From Pseudomonadota bacterium (GTDB taxonomy: Bacteria; Pseudomonadota; Gammaproteobacteria; Burkholderiales; UBA9220): 35,396 bases of DNA. Every line of letters starts with the position of its first letter. Positions within the stretch are counted from its first letter, which is position 1. The notes below the pieces were generated by a model, which worked only from the letters and a program-made list of their open reading frames with translations, had not been told where the DNA came from and did not search any database. Positions 19,055 to 28,309 of the stretch are shown here, one piece after another. The position numbers and the translations under genes are program-made. Where the stretch lies: NCBI GenBank assembly GCA_021845865.1, contig JAJZVC010000031.1, forward strand, positions 1 to 35,396, read 5' to 3'.

Positions 19055-19519
19055 ATGACCACCATCTCTTCCATCCAGCCAGCGATTACGGCCACGACGG
19101 GCGGCGTCGCGCCCCCCTCGGCGCAGGCCTCGCCCACGGCCACCCTCGGCATGGTGCAGGACTCGGTTTCCCTTTCGACCGAGGCGGACGTGCTGGCCGC
19201 CCTCGGGGGAGGCACGCCCACCTATACGGCCACCGGTTTGCTGAACAGCATGGCCTCGGCGGGCAGCCTGCAGGGCAGCCCCCTTTCCGCCGGCGGCCAG
19301 GACCCCCAAACCGTGGCGCAGGACACCACCGCCCAGGGCGTGGTCGGCACTCTCTCCTCCGACCCTTCCCTGGCGGGGGTGTACAACGCCTCCGGGGTCC
19401 TCCAGTCCCTGCCGGCGGACGTGAATTCCAACTGGGCGACGGTGCTGCAGAGCACGCCGTCCCTGACCGGCGTCGTGACCCAGGATTCCCTGGACCAGGG
19501 CATCGTCGCCACCCTGTGA
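19055..19519 (+). CDS. Ala/Ser/Thr-rich 154-residue protein with internal repeats, unknown
   Basis: I do not recognise this protein. It has no Cys, no signal peptide, no membrane span, and is rich in Ala, Gly, Ser, Thr, Gln and Val, like secreted flagellar or surface proteins. The C-terminal half contains two related units of about 26 residues, one with GVVGTLSSDPSLAGVYNASG and one with VLQSTPSLTGVVTQDSLDQ. GGAG lies 8 bases before the ATG. It ends 45 bases before the flagellin-like gene and is probably cotranscribed. Export with the flagellin, or a role as its partner, is inference only. Confidence 0.7.
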   Translation: MTTISSIQPAITATTGGVAPPSAQASPTATLGMVQDSVSLSTEADVLAALGGGTPTYTATGLLNSMASAGSLQGSPLSAGGQDPQTVAQDTTAQGVVGTLSSDPSLAGVYNASGVLQSLPADVNSNWATVLQSTPSLTGVVTQDSLDQGIVATL

Positions 19520-19564
19520 CGGCCACTTTACGAACATGGCGGATTATGGCGTGAGGAGAACGAA

Positions 19565-20362
19565 ATGATCGGCCCCGCTTCTTCATCGGCATCGCTCCAG
19601 ACCGCCCAGTCGCGTCTGCTGACGGCCATGGAGGTCATGGCCTCCGGCAGCAGCATCAACTCCGCCGCGGACAACCCGGCCGGCCTGGCCCAGTCGGAGT
19701 CCTACAGCGTCCAGATTTCCGGCAACGCCCAGGCCATGAACAACATCCAGAACGGCCTTTCCCTGCTGGATACGGCAGGGGGCGCCTTCGACCAGATCGG
19801 CCAGGGCCTGCAGGATATCCGCGCCCTGACCGTCCAGGCGGGGGACGGCTCCCTCGGCGCCAGCGACCTGCAGGCGATTCAGGAGCAGATCGGCCAAATC
19901 AGCCAAGGCATCGATCAGATTGCCGGCAGCACCCAGTTCAACGGCCAGAACCTGCTGGACGGGAGCTTCAGCCAGGCATTGCAGACGGGCGCCAACGCGG
20001 GGCAGGCCCAGAATGTCGCCCTGGGCAATTTTTCCGCCGCCTCCCTCGGAGTGGCCAATCTCGACGTCACCACTCCCGCCGGCCAGGCCAGCGCGCTATC
20101 GGCCCTGGATGCGGCCAGCCAGGCGGTGAGCGATTCCCAGGCAAATCTGGGAGCCCTGGCCGCCGGCCTGAACGCCAGCCTGTCGAATCTGGGCGCCGCG
20201 TCGGAAAACCTCGCCGCCGCCAACAGCCGGGTGAGCGACGCCGACTACGCCAAGGCCAGCTCGGACCTGGCCCAGGCCAACGTCCAGCAGCAGGCCTCGC
20301 TGCAGGCGCTGGCCACCTATAACTCGCTGCAGGGCAACGTGCTGACGCTGCTGCCCAAGTAA
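19565..20362 (+). CDS. Short flagellin-like protein
   Basis: This 265-residue protein has flagellin N- and C-terminal core domains. The N-terminal region contains GSSINSAADNPAGLAQSE and QNGLSLLDTAGGAFDQIGQG, matching the flagellin pattern SGxRINSAxDDAAGxAI and xxDGxSLxQTAEGAL; FNGQNLLDGSF follows. The C-terminus has ASENLAAANSRVSDADYAK and ends NVLTLL, as in FliC. The N-terminal D0 helix is about 15 residues shorter than usual, and there is no variable outer domain. GAGGAGA lies 5 bases before the ATG. It could be a minor filament protein, a secreted flagellin-like factor, or a degenerate copy. No other flagellar structural gene is present nearby. Confidence 0.85.
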   Translation: MIGPASSSASLQTAQSRLLTAMEVMASGSSINSAADNPAGLAQSESYSVQISGNAQAMNNIQNGLSLLDTAGGAFDQIGQGLQDIRALTVQAGDGSLGASDLQAIQEQIGQISQGIDQIAGSTQFNGQNLLDGSFSQALQTGANAGQAQNVALGNFSAASLGVANLDVTTPAGQASALSALDAASQAVSDSQANLGALAAGLNASLSNLGAASENLAAANSRVSDADYAKASSDLAQANVQQQASLQALATYNSLQGNVLTLLPK

Positions 20363-20393
20363 CGAGGCCGGCAAGAAGGAACCGATTCGCCCC

Positions 20394-21290
20394 TTGGCCC
20401 TGCACAGCTTCCAGTTCGACGCCCTCGGCACCGAATGCGCCCTCCATCTTTACGCCGGCTCGGCGGACATCGCCGAAGCCGCCGCCGAAGCCGCCATGGG
20501 CGAGGTTTACCGCATTGAATGCCGCTATTCCCGCTACCGGGCAGACAGCGAGCTGTCGGCCATCAACCGGGCCGCGGCAAGCGGCTCAGCCGTCGACGTG
20601 GACGAGGAAACCGCCGCGCTGCTGGATTACGCCTTCGCCGCCTACCACATCAGCGGCGGGCTGTTCGACATCACCTCGGGCATTCTGCGGCGGGCGTGGG
20701 ACTTCAACGGCGGGCGTCCGCCCGAAGAAGCCCATGTGGCGGCGCTGCTCCCGGACATCGGCATGGACAAGCTGCAATGGGCATCGCCGCGGCTCCGCTT
20801 CCGCAAGCCGGGGCTCGAGCTCGATTTTGGCGGCATCGGCAAGGAATACGCGGCCGACCGCGTGGCGGCGGTATGCCAAGCCCATGGCGTCCGGGCGGGA
20901 CTGGTGGACCTGGGCGGGGATATTCTGGCGCTGGGGCCTCGCGAGGACGGCATGCCGTGGCGCGTCGGCATCCGCAACCCGCGCTCCCCCGGAGAAGCCG
21001 TCTCCGTGGTGGAGCTCTCCGCCGGGGCGCTGGCCACCAGCGGCGATTATGAGCGGTTCATCGATGTCGACGGCAAGCGCTACTGCCACATTCTCAACCC
21101 CCGCACCGGCTGGCCGGTGGACGGATTGAGCTCGGTGAGCGTGCAGGCCGAACAGTGCCTGTTCGCCGGCAGCCTCGCCACCATCGCCATGCTAATGGGG
21201 GAAAGCGGCAAGGCCTGGCTGGCCGGCCTGGGAATCCGCCACTGCTGGGTGGATTCGGCAGGCCGGCTCGGCGGAACGCTGATTGCCTAG
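20394..21290 (+). CDS. apbE: ApbE-type FAD:protein FMN transferase
   Basis: This 298-residue enzyme covalently attaches FMN to Thr of target proteins using FAD. Family motifs are visible: SRYRADSELSAINRA, LDFGGIGKEYAADRV, LVDLGGDILALG, ALATSGDYERF with the metal-site Asp, and HILNPRTGWPV. The apparent start is TTG at 20394, with AAGAAGGA about 13 bases upstream, longer than ideal; an ATT codon at 20385 is nearer. No lipoprotein or Sec signal is visible, so it may act in the cytoplasm, unlike periplasmic ApbE. It starts 31 bases after the flagellin-like gene and its stop overlaps the convergent EF-hand gene. No FMN-acceptor protein is obvious nearby. Confidence 0.9.
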   Translation: MALHSFQFDALGTECALHLYAGSADIAEAAAEAAMGEVYRIECRYSRYRADSELSAINRAAASGSAVDVDEETAALLDYAFAAYHISGGLFDITSGILRRAWDFNGGRPPEEAHVAALLPDIGMDKLQWASPRLRFRKPGLELDFGGIGKEYAADRVAAVCQAHGVRAGLVDLGGDILALGPREDGMPWRVGIRNPRSPGEAVSVVELSAGALATSGDYERFIDVDGKRYCHILNPRTGWPVDGLSSVSVQAEQCLFAGSLATIAMLMGESGKAWLAGLGIRHCWVDSAGRLGGTLIA

Positions 21291-21700
21291 GCGGAAGTAT
21301 TGACGTTCGACCCCGAGCCGCCGAGGCTGCTCAGGGAGCTCATGCTGGAACCCACCGTTTGGGCCGCGGATTGCGCGCTCGCCTGGCCGTGATGATGGTG
21401 GCGCATCTGGGACATCATCGAGGCCATGTTGTTGACGAAATCCTGCTTCGATACGCTGCCGGTTCCATTCGGGTCCAGCTTGGCCCAGACCGCGTCGGCG
21501 CCCATCTTCTGGAAGCCCTTCGACGGATTCATGGACTGGAAAGCCTGCTCGAACTGCTGCTTGCTGATCGTGCCGCTGCCGCTGGTATCGATCTGGTCGA
21601 ACAGATTGGACATTTTCTGCGACGGCGGCATGCGCATGCTCGCGCCCGTCATCGCCTGGGGCATCGCAGAAGCGCCCATCCCACTGATTGCCATGCTCAT
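21287..21700 (-). CDS. EF-hand calcium-binding protein
   Basis: This 137-residue protein has two EF-hands. Loop 1 (DTSGSGTISKQQ) has Gln instead of Glu at position 12, so calcium binding may be weaker; loop 2 (DPNGTGSVSKQD) is nearly canonical with Asp at 12. The N-terminus is Met/Ala/Ser-rich and the C-terminus contains RHHHHG and a Ser/Gly-rich tail. No Sec signal is clear; the low-complexity ends resemble proteins exported by flagellar or type III routes (inference). GGAG lies 6 bases before the ATG. Its stop shares CTAG with the convergent apbE stop. Confidence 0.85.
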   Translation of the reverse strand: MSMAISGMGASAMPQAMTGASMRMPPSQKMSNLFDQIDTSGSGTISKQQFEQAFQSMNPSKGFQKMGADAVWAKLDPNGTGSVSKQDFVNNMASMMSQMRHHHHGQASAQSAAQTVGSSMSSLSSLGGSGSNVNTSA

Positions 21701-21997
21701 TTTATTCTCCTTCTCGGTATTGCAGGTTATCGAATCAATCCGGAAGCCAACGAAAGCTTCTACTTTATGTTATCGTCAGCATTAATTACTACTTAATGGC
21801 CAAAATAATAAATAAATTGTATCAAAACGTATCAATCCCGCCACCCGCCATCCCTGCCTGACAACCGCCGCCAAAGAGCAAAAAATAAACAAATTATTTA
21901 TTCAATACAAACAATTGAGCAGAAACCAGCAAGTCATTCCAGCCGGCAAGGCCGCGCGGCAACCGCCCGCTCAGAGAAAAATCAGCAGGATTAATTC
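21701..21997. promoter_or_regulatory. 297-bp AT-rich gap between the FlaG-like and EF-hand genes
   Basis: No gene seen. The DNA is clearly AT-richer than its surroundings. On the minus strand TTGATAC occurs twice (21835-21829 and 21825-21819), 10 bases apart, followed by TATTAT (21810-21805), a plausible -10. This probably forms the EF-hand promoter. No terminator for the FlaG-like gene was recognised. Confidence 0.4.
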
Positions 21998-22384
21998 TTA
22001 TGCCTTTTCGTAAATGAGCTGCCCCTGAGCTCCAGGAGGTAGAGACAACGATTGCGCAATCGCAAGTATTTCTTTGGAAGGGATTTGACGGATAACTTTA
22101 TTCGTATTCGCATCACGGAACTGCACAACGTCAATTCCTGTTATCTTGTCTTTATGGTAGGAAGCATAGATATTTTTATTATACTGGCCAAAAATACTAT
22201 TTACCTGCTCAATCGCCTTGGCCACCGAACCGGGTGCCGCATTCCCTTGCTTACCCTCCGCGGGTTGGGCCGCCTCCTCGGCTGGGGCCGTTTTTTCCGG
22301 GGACTTGGCAGACGGAGGAACAGCCGCGTACTGGCTGCCGCCCGACACCCCCACCGACACCGAATCAACCGACATAACACCCAT
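21998..22384 (-). CDS. FlaG-like flagellar protein
   Basis: This 128-residue protein has a disordered Pro/Ala/Glu-rich N-terminal half and a C-terminal FlaG domain: KDKITGIDVVQFRDANTNKV then IRQIPSKEILAIAQSL, matching the family core of a beta hairpin ending in VIRQIPxEE. FlaG proteins affect flagellar filament length in some bacteria. The 3' two thirds of the gene is noticeably AT-richer than neighbours, a possible sign of transfer. ATG 22384 is chosen; ATG 22375 (MSVDSV) is an alternative. It is in the same orientation as the EF-hand gene 297 bases away. Confidence 0.82.
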   Translation of the reverse strand: MGVMSVDSVSVGVSGGSQYAAVPPSAKSPEKTAPAEEAAQPAEGKQGNAAPGSVAKAIEQVNSIFGQYNKNIYASYHKDKITGIDVVQFRDANTNKVIRQIPSKEILAIAQSLSLPPGAQGQLIYEKA

Positions 22385-22751
22385 CGCGCAGCACCGTCCT
22401 CATATGCCTGCCCATATGCCATCCTTACCCAAGAGCCGCCCTCATGCCCGGGCATTTCCAACCGGAACAAAGCCCGACCGCGCGCAGCCGGACGCTCCGG
22501 CGTGGACTCCCGCAATGAACATGCCGCCCCCGGCTGGCTACGCGCTTACACCCTACTCCGTGCATTGTCTTTCCCTTAGCTGACTGGCAGCTGACGCAGA
22601 AGGAGAAATTTGTATCCGATGTGTAACAACGTGCCGGCCTATCCGCGGCCACGCCAAACCGCCGCGGCCAAATTGAAGCACTGGCGATTTTCATAATTCC
22701 CGTCTCTTTCTGCGCTAAAATAGGCCTGTCCCGACCTTCCCGAGGCTTTCC
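22385..22751. promoter_or_regulatory. 367-bp gene-free divergent region
   Basis: No gene or RNA recognised. Near the FlaG-like start are direct repeats CATATGCC (22401-22408 and 22413-22420) and a palindrome ATGCCCGGGCAT (22444-22455). GGATACAAATTTC on the minus strand (22617-22605) resembles motifs in the two other gaps of the flagellin-like island. Near 22752, TAAAAT (22716-22721) may be the -10 for the rightward gene, without a good -35. Confidence 0.4.
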
Positions 22752-23108
22752 ATGTACCACGTCAACCGCAGCGTCGCCGTCATCAAGCCCAAGCAGCCCT
22801 TCTTCGACTGGCTGAAAAGCACCCCCGACTGGGACTTGGACCTGACCCTGGACAACCTGAGGGTGGACTGTACCGCCCTGCTGATTCCCGAGTTCGACGA
22901 GCCGGAAAACGCCGTGAGCTACATCGACGACCGCTTCGAGCAGATTTTCGAGATGGAGCTGTCCTCCTGGTACGAGGACAAGAAGCTGTGGCCCGCCAGG
23001 CGGGACCTGCAAACCTTCTGGGAGTGGTTCGAGGTGGAACTGCACTCGGTGGTGGTGGACGTGCCCGACGAGGACATCAACGAGACCAGCATCGGCGTGC
23101 TGCACTAA
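22752..23108 (+). CDS. Small acidic protein of unknown function
   Basis: I do not recognise a named family. The 118-residue product is acidic and Trp-rich (for example FFDWLKSTPDWDLDLTLDNL and FWEWFEVELHSVV), soluble, with no signal or membrane span, and looks like a well-folded cytoplasmic protein. Codon use and frame fit a real gene. It ends 9 bases before the SemiSWEET start, so the two are probably cotranscribed. It may be a conserved proteobacterial hypothetical protein, but no role can be given. Confidence 0.8.
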   Translation: MYHVNRSVAVIKPKQPFFDWLKSTPDWDLDLTLDNLRVDCTALLIPEFDEPENAVSYIDDRFEQIFEMELSSWYEDKKLWPARRDLQTFWEWFEVELHSVVVDVPDEDINETSIGVLH

Positions 23109-23117
23109 CCCTTCGCC

Positions 23118-23375
23118 ATGTCCGAGACCGCCGACCTGCTCGGCTCCGCCGCCGGATTTCTGACCACCGCCGCCTTCGTGCCCCAGGTGGTGAAAACCTG
23201 GAAATCCAAGTCCGCCGCCGACCTGTCGCTGGGCATGTTTTTGGTGTTCGCCCTCGGCGTGCTGCTGTGGCTGGCCTACGGCATTCTCATCGGCGCCAGG
23301 CCGATCATCGTCGCCAACAGCGTCACCCTGGCCTTGGCCGTCTCCATCCTGCTGATGAAAATCCGCTTCAAGTAG
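23118..23375 (+). CDS. SemiSWEET-type small sugar transporter (PQ-loop)
   Basis: This 85-residue protein has three membrane spans and the PQ motif in AAFVPQVVKTWKSKSA (P22-Q23), as in bacterial SemiSWEETs, which dimerise to move mono- or disaccharides along a gradient. The second span has LGMFLVFALGVLLWLAYGI, matching the family. Length is normal. Substrate is unknown; genes for trehalose and glycogen metabolism lie 0.6-1.4 kb downstream. Confidence 0.88.
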   Translation: MSETADLLGSAAGFLTTAAFVPQVVKTWKSKSAADLSLGMFLVFALGVLLWLAYGILIGARPIIVANSVTLALAVSILLMKIRFK

Positions 23376-23413
23376 GCACTTGCAGCCGGCCCCGGCGACG
23401 TCTAAATTTCAGT

Positions 23414-23431
23414 CTTAGGGAAAATACTAAG
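23414..23431 (+). promoter_or_regulatory. Inverted repeat CTTAG-N8-CTAAG before the cNMP-binding gene
   Basis: CTTAG (23414-23418) and CTAAG (23427-23431) flank GGAAAATA, ending 10 bases before the GTG start. It resembles the elements at 5621-5643 and 7569-7592 (shared core TAGG-A-AAATACTA). Could be an operator. Confidence 0.3.
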
Positions 23432-23441
23432 GGGAAATATC

Positions 23442-23948
23442 GTGTCCTGGACCAAGGCGGACATCGCCTTCGAAACCATCCAGCAGCGCCAGCTCGTCGC
23501 CAAGCTGATGAAGTCGGTCAAGCTGTTCGAGGGGCTGAGCGGCGACGAGGCCCTGGAGCTGCTGGCCCAGGCGGAGAAAAGCGTCTTCGCCGCCGGCGAC
23601 TACATCATCCAGGAAGGGGAGCGGGGGGCCTTCATGTACGTGATCATCGCCGGCAAGGTGGAGATCACCAAATGGGTCAACGGCTCCTACGAAAAACCCC
23701 TGGCGGAATTCGGCGCCGGCGACAGCTTCGGCGAGATGGCCCTGGTGGACAACCTGGAGCGCTCGGCCTCGGCCAAGGCCCTCACCGGCTGCACCCTGCT
23801 GCGCCTCAGTGACCAGGAGTTCCGCCTGATTCCCGCCATCGGCGCGAAAATCTACCGCAACATCGCCTGCCTCCTGTCCCAGCGGCTGCGCAACACCAAC
23901 GCCATGATCTCCCTCCTCATGGCGGAAACCGACGACGCGGTCGCCTGA
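23442..23948 (+). CDS. Cyclic-nucleotide-binding domain protein (no effector domain)
   Basis: This 168-residue protein is mostly one cNMP-binding domain (Crp/PKA-R fold). The phosphate-binding cassette reads FGEMALVDNLERSASAKA, with E98 and R107 in the places that contact ribose and cyclic phosphate. Unlike Crp/Fnr proteins it has no C-terminal DNA-binding domain; after the domain there is only a helix with RLRNTNAMISLL. It therefore probably works by binding a partner. The start is GTG with AAGGGG about 7 bases upstream. The ligand (cAMP, cGMP or another nucleotide) is not known. Confidence 0.88.
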   Translation: MSWTKADIAFETIQQRQLVAKLMKSVKLFEGLSGDEALELLAQAEKSVFAAGDYIIQEGERGAFMYVIIAGKVEITKWVNGSYEKPLAEFGAGDSFGEMALVDNLERSASAKALTGCTLLRLSDQEFRLIPAIGAKIYRNIACLLSQRLRNTNAMISLLMAETDDAVA

Positions 23949-23961
23949 CGCGCTTTCCGTC

Positions 23962-24702
23962 ATGACTCCTCCGCCCCTTCCGCCGCGGCCCCTGGCGATT
24001 TTTCTCGACCTGGACGGCACCCTCCTGGAGCAGCGGGACGACCCTGCCGAGGCGCGGGCGGACGCCGCCCTGGTGGACCTGCTGGACCGGCTGGCGGCCG
24101 CCGCCGAGGGCGCCCTCGCCCTGGTCAGCGGCCGCACCGTGGCGAGCATCGACCGCCTGTTCGCCCCCCGCCGCTTTGCGGCCGCCGGCCAGCACGGCGC
24201 GGAACGGCGTGACGCCGCCGGCGTCCTCCACCGCCATGGCGCCCCGGACGAACGGCTGGCCGCCCTGCGCCGCCGGGCGGAGGCGTTCATGGCCCGCCAA
24301 CCGTCCCTGCTGCTGGAGGAAAAGGGCGCCTCCCTGGCCCTCCACTACCGCCGCGCCCCCCACCTGGAACCGGAGGTCCGCGCCCTGTGTGACGCTCTGG
24401 TGGAGGAAGGCGGCGGGGCCTTCGTCCTCCAGGCCGGAAAGCACGTATGCGAAATCAAGCCCGCCGGCCGCGACAAGGGCGTCGCCATCGCCGAGTTCAT
24501 GGCCGAACGGACTTTCCGTGGCCGGCTGCCTCTCTTCGTCGGCGACGACCTCAGCGACGAATTCGGCTTCGCCGCCGTCAACCGCCTAGGGGGAATCGCC
24601 GTCAAGGTAGGCGCCGGAGAGAGCATCGCCCCCTGGCGCCTGCCGGACATCCGGGCGGCGCGGGGCTGGCTGGCGGAATACGCCGTGCAGCCGGTCATCT
24701 GA
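23962..24702 (+). CDS. otsB: Trehalose-6-phosphate phosphatase
   Basis: This 246-residue HAD-family enzyme converts trehalose 6-phosphate to trehalose. The HAD motif I is FLDLDGTLL (D16, D18), motif II lies around LVSGRT, and motif IV is [11 protein letters not shown]. The AGQHGAERR stretch, [11 protein letters not shown] and the KG-A-I pattern are typical of OtsB. The synthase gene otsA is not in the window. It starts 13 bases after the cNMP-binding gene and lies 22 bases before glgX, so the three are probably cotranscribed. The ribosome site is weak, suggesting coupling. Confidence 0.92.
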   Translation: MTPPPLPPRPLAIFLDLDGTLLEQRDDPAEARADAALVDLLDRLAAAAEGALALVSGRTVASIDRLFAPRRFAAAGQHGAERRDAAGVLHRHGAPDERLAALRRRAEAFMARQPSLLLEEKGASLALHYRRAPHLEPEVRALCDALVEEGGGAFVLQAGKHVCEIKPAGRDKGVAIAEFMAERTFRGRLPLFVGDDLSDEFGFAAVNRLGGIAVKVGAGESIAPWRLPDIRAARGWLAEYAVQPVI

Positions 24703-24724
24703 AGAGGCCACAAGGAGACGGTAC

Positions 24725-26863
<2,139 letters not shown>

Positions 26864-26868
26864 CGGGG

Positions 26869-28083
26869 TCAGTGCTCGGCCTGGCGGTTACCGTCCACTT
26901 CGCCGGCCTTCTTGAGGGCGAACTCGGTGGCGATGGGGCCGACGGTTTCGAGAATCGCCACTGACGCCAGGACGATGGCTGACAGGGTGGAAGCGAATTC
27001 CGGGTACATGTTGGAAGTGCTTTGCGCCAGGCCGATGGCCATGCCCGCCATGGGGGCCAGGGTCAGGCTGAGAAGGTTGCCCTGCCCCAGGGTCAGCCCC
27101 GAGGGGCGGGCCAGCAGCATCACCCCGAGCCATTTCCCCGCCTGCCGCGCCGCCACGAAGGCCAGGGCCGCTCCGCCCGCCGCCGCCAGCTCTCCGAAAT
27201 GCAGCCTGGCCCCCGCCACCACGAACAGCAGGACGAAGAAAATCTGTCCGCCGTGGCCGAATTCCACTTCCAGCAGCCTCCCTTCCCGGTCCAGGTTGCG
27301 GGACATCAGGCCCAGGGCCAGGAGGGTGAGCAGCGCCGAGCAGTTGAGCGCCTTGGCGGCGCCGATGGCGGTGATGATGACGCCCACCAGGAGGGCGAAC
27401 TGGGCACTCTCCCGCTGGCCGATCATGAAGGCGATGCGCAAGGACGCCTGGAACAGCAGGTAGGCGACCACCAGGGACATCCCCAGGCGGTAGAGGGGTT
27501 GCAACAGGATGGTGCTCCACTCCGCCTGGCTCTGGTAGTGGAGGAAGGGCAGGAGGGCGGTAAAGGCGAAGAAGGCCAGGATGTTGTTGATCGCCACCAG
27601 GCTCAGGGCACGCTCGGTGACGGCGCCCCGGGCGTTCAGCTCCCGCACCACCAGCAGAATCACCGCCGGGGAAGAGGAAATGCCGATGGCGGCGGCAAGC
27701 CCGGCGTGCATGCGGCCCACCCCCAGGTAGGCCAGCGCGAGGTAAATCAGGGTGAAGGACAGTCCGCCTTCCAGCAGCGCCTGCAGCAGCAGTGCCCGGT
27801 CCCGGGCCGCCTCGCGAAAGCGCAGCTGATAGCCGAGCTGGAACAGAATCAGGCCCAGGGCGATGTCCACGAATATCCCCGCCTGGTCGAGCATTTGCGG
27901 CGTCAGGATGCCGCTTGCCCCGGGCCCCATGAGAAAGCCGATGGCGATGAAGCCGGTGATGCGGGGCAGGAACCCCGTGCGCCGCGCCACCTCGCCCCCC
28001 ACCAGGCCGAGGAGCAGGATGACGCCGAAGAGGATGAAATGGTTGGCCTCCAGGGGCCACTGGGGGAGAAAGCTCAAGTGCAT
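26869..28083 (-). CDS. CPA2-type cation:proton antiporter membrane subunit
   Basis: This 404-residue protein has about 12 membrane spans and the Na+/H+ exchanger (KefB/KefC-like) fold. Typical segments are RRTGFLPRITGFIAIGFLMGPGA (start of span 2), GIFVDIALGLILFQLGYQL, AIGISSSPAVILLVVREL and MAGMAIGLAQ. No C-terminal RCK/TrkA-N domain is present, so it is the short transport module. The family exchanges Na+ or K+ for protons; which ion is not readable. Its stop is only 5 bases from the glgX stop (convergent). The ribosome site before ATG 28083 is weak, and a MITE-like element begins 27 bases upstream, so its promoter may lie in or beyond that element. Confidence 0.9.
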   Translation of the reverse strand: MHLSFLPQWPLEANHFILFGVILLLGLVGGEVARRTGFLPRITGFIAIGFLMGPGASGILTPQMLDQAGIFVDIALGLILFQLGYQLRFREAARDRALLLQALLEGGLSFTLIYLALAYLGVGRMHAGLAAAIGISSSPAVILLVVRELNARGAVTERALSLVAINNILAFFAFTALLPFLHYQSQAEWSTILLQPLYRLGMSLVVAYLLFQASLRIAFMIGQRESAQFALLVGVIITAIGAAKALNCSALLTLLALGLMSRNLDREGRLLEVEFGHGGQIFFVLLFVVAGARLHFGELAAAGGAALAFVAARQAGKWLGVMLLARPSGLTLGQGNLLSLTLAPMAGMAIGLAQSTSNMYPEFASTLSAIVLASVAILETVGPIATEFALKKAGEVDGNRQAEH

Positions 28084-28109
28084 GGCATCGACAGGATAAA
28101 TGGAGCGGC

Positions 28110-28309
28110 TTAACAGGCCGTTGAAAAACTGCTGCGGCAGGCCATTCGCGGCGTTGCGCGGCGCTCGCTCCCGCGCCTACCCAATTGATACGTGGCCTCG
28201 GAATAACATTCGCTCTGCTCATGCGGGCCTGCGCCGGCACTCGCGTTTTCTCGGCCGCCGCGCCCCTTGCCTCTGGCTGTCCTCGCAACGTTTTTCAACG
28301 GCCTGTTAA
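28110..28309. mobile_element. 200-bp MITE-like element with 20-bp perfect terminal inverted repeats
   Basis: TTAACAGGCCGTTGAAAAAC (28110-28129) is repeated as its exact complement at 28290-28309, bounding 200 bases that encode no protein. The ends resemble a sequence recurring in proteobacterial intergenic repeats (from memory, not a search). No target-site duplication is clear. It sits between the antiporter promoter side and the end of the GGDEF gene, whose TAA stop (28306-28308) is inside the right terminal repeat. Confidence 0.75.

Noticed and set aside
21287-21700. GASAM / GASMR in the EF-hand protein as an ApbE flavinylation motif
   Set aside because: It lacks the acidic first residue and the final Thr of the known acceptor motif.
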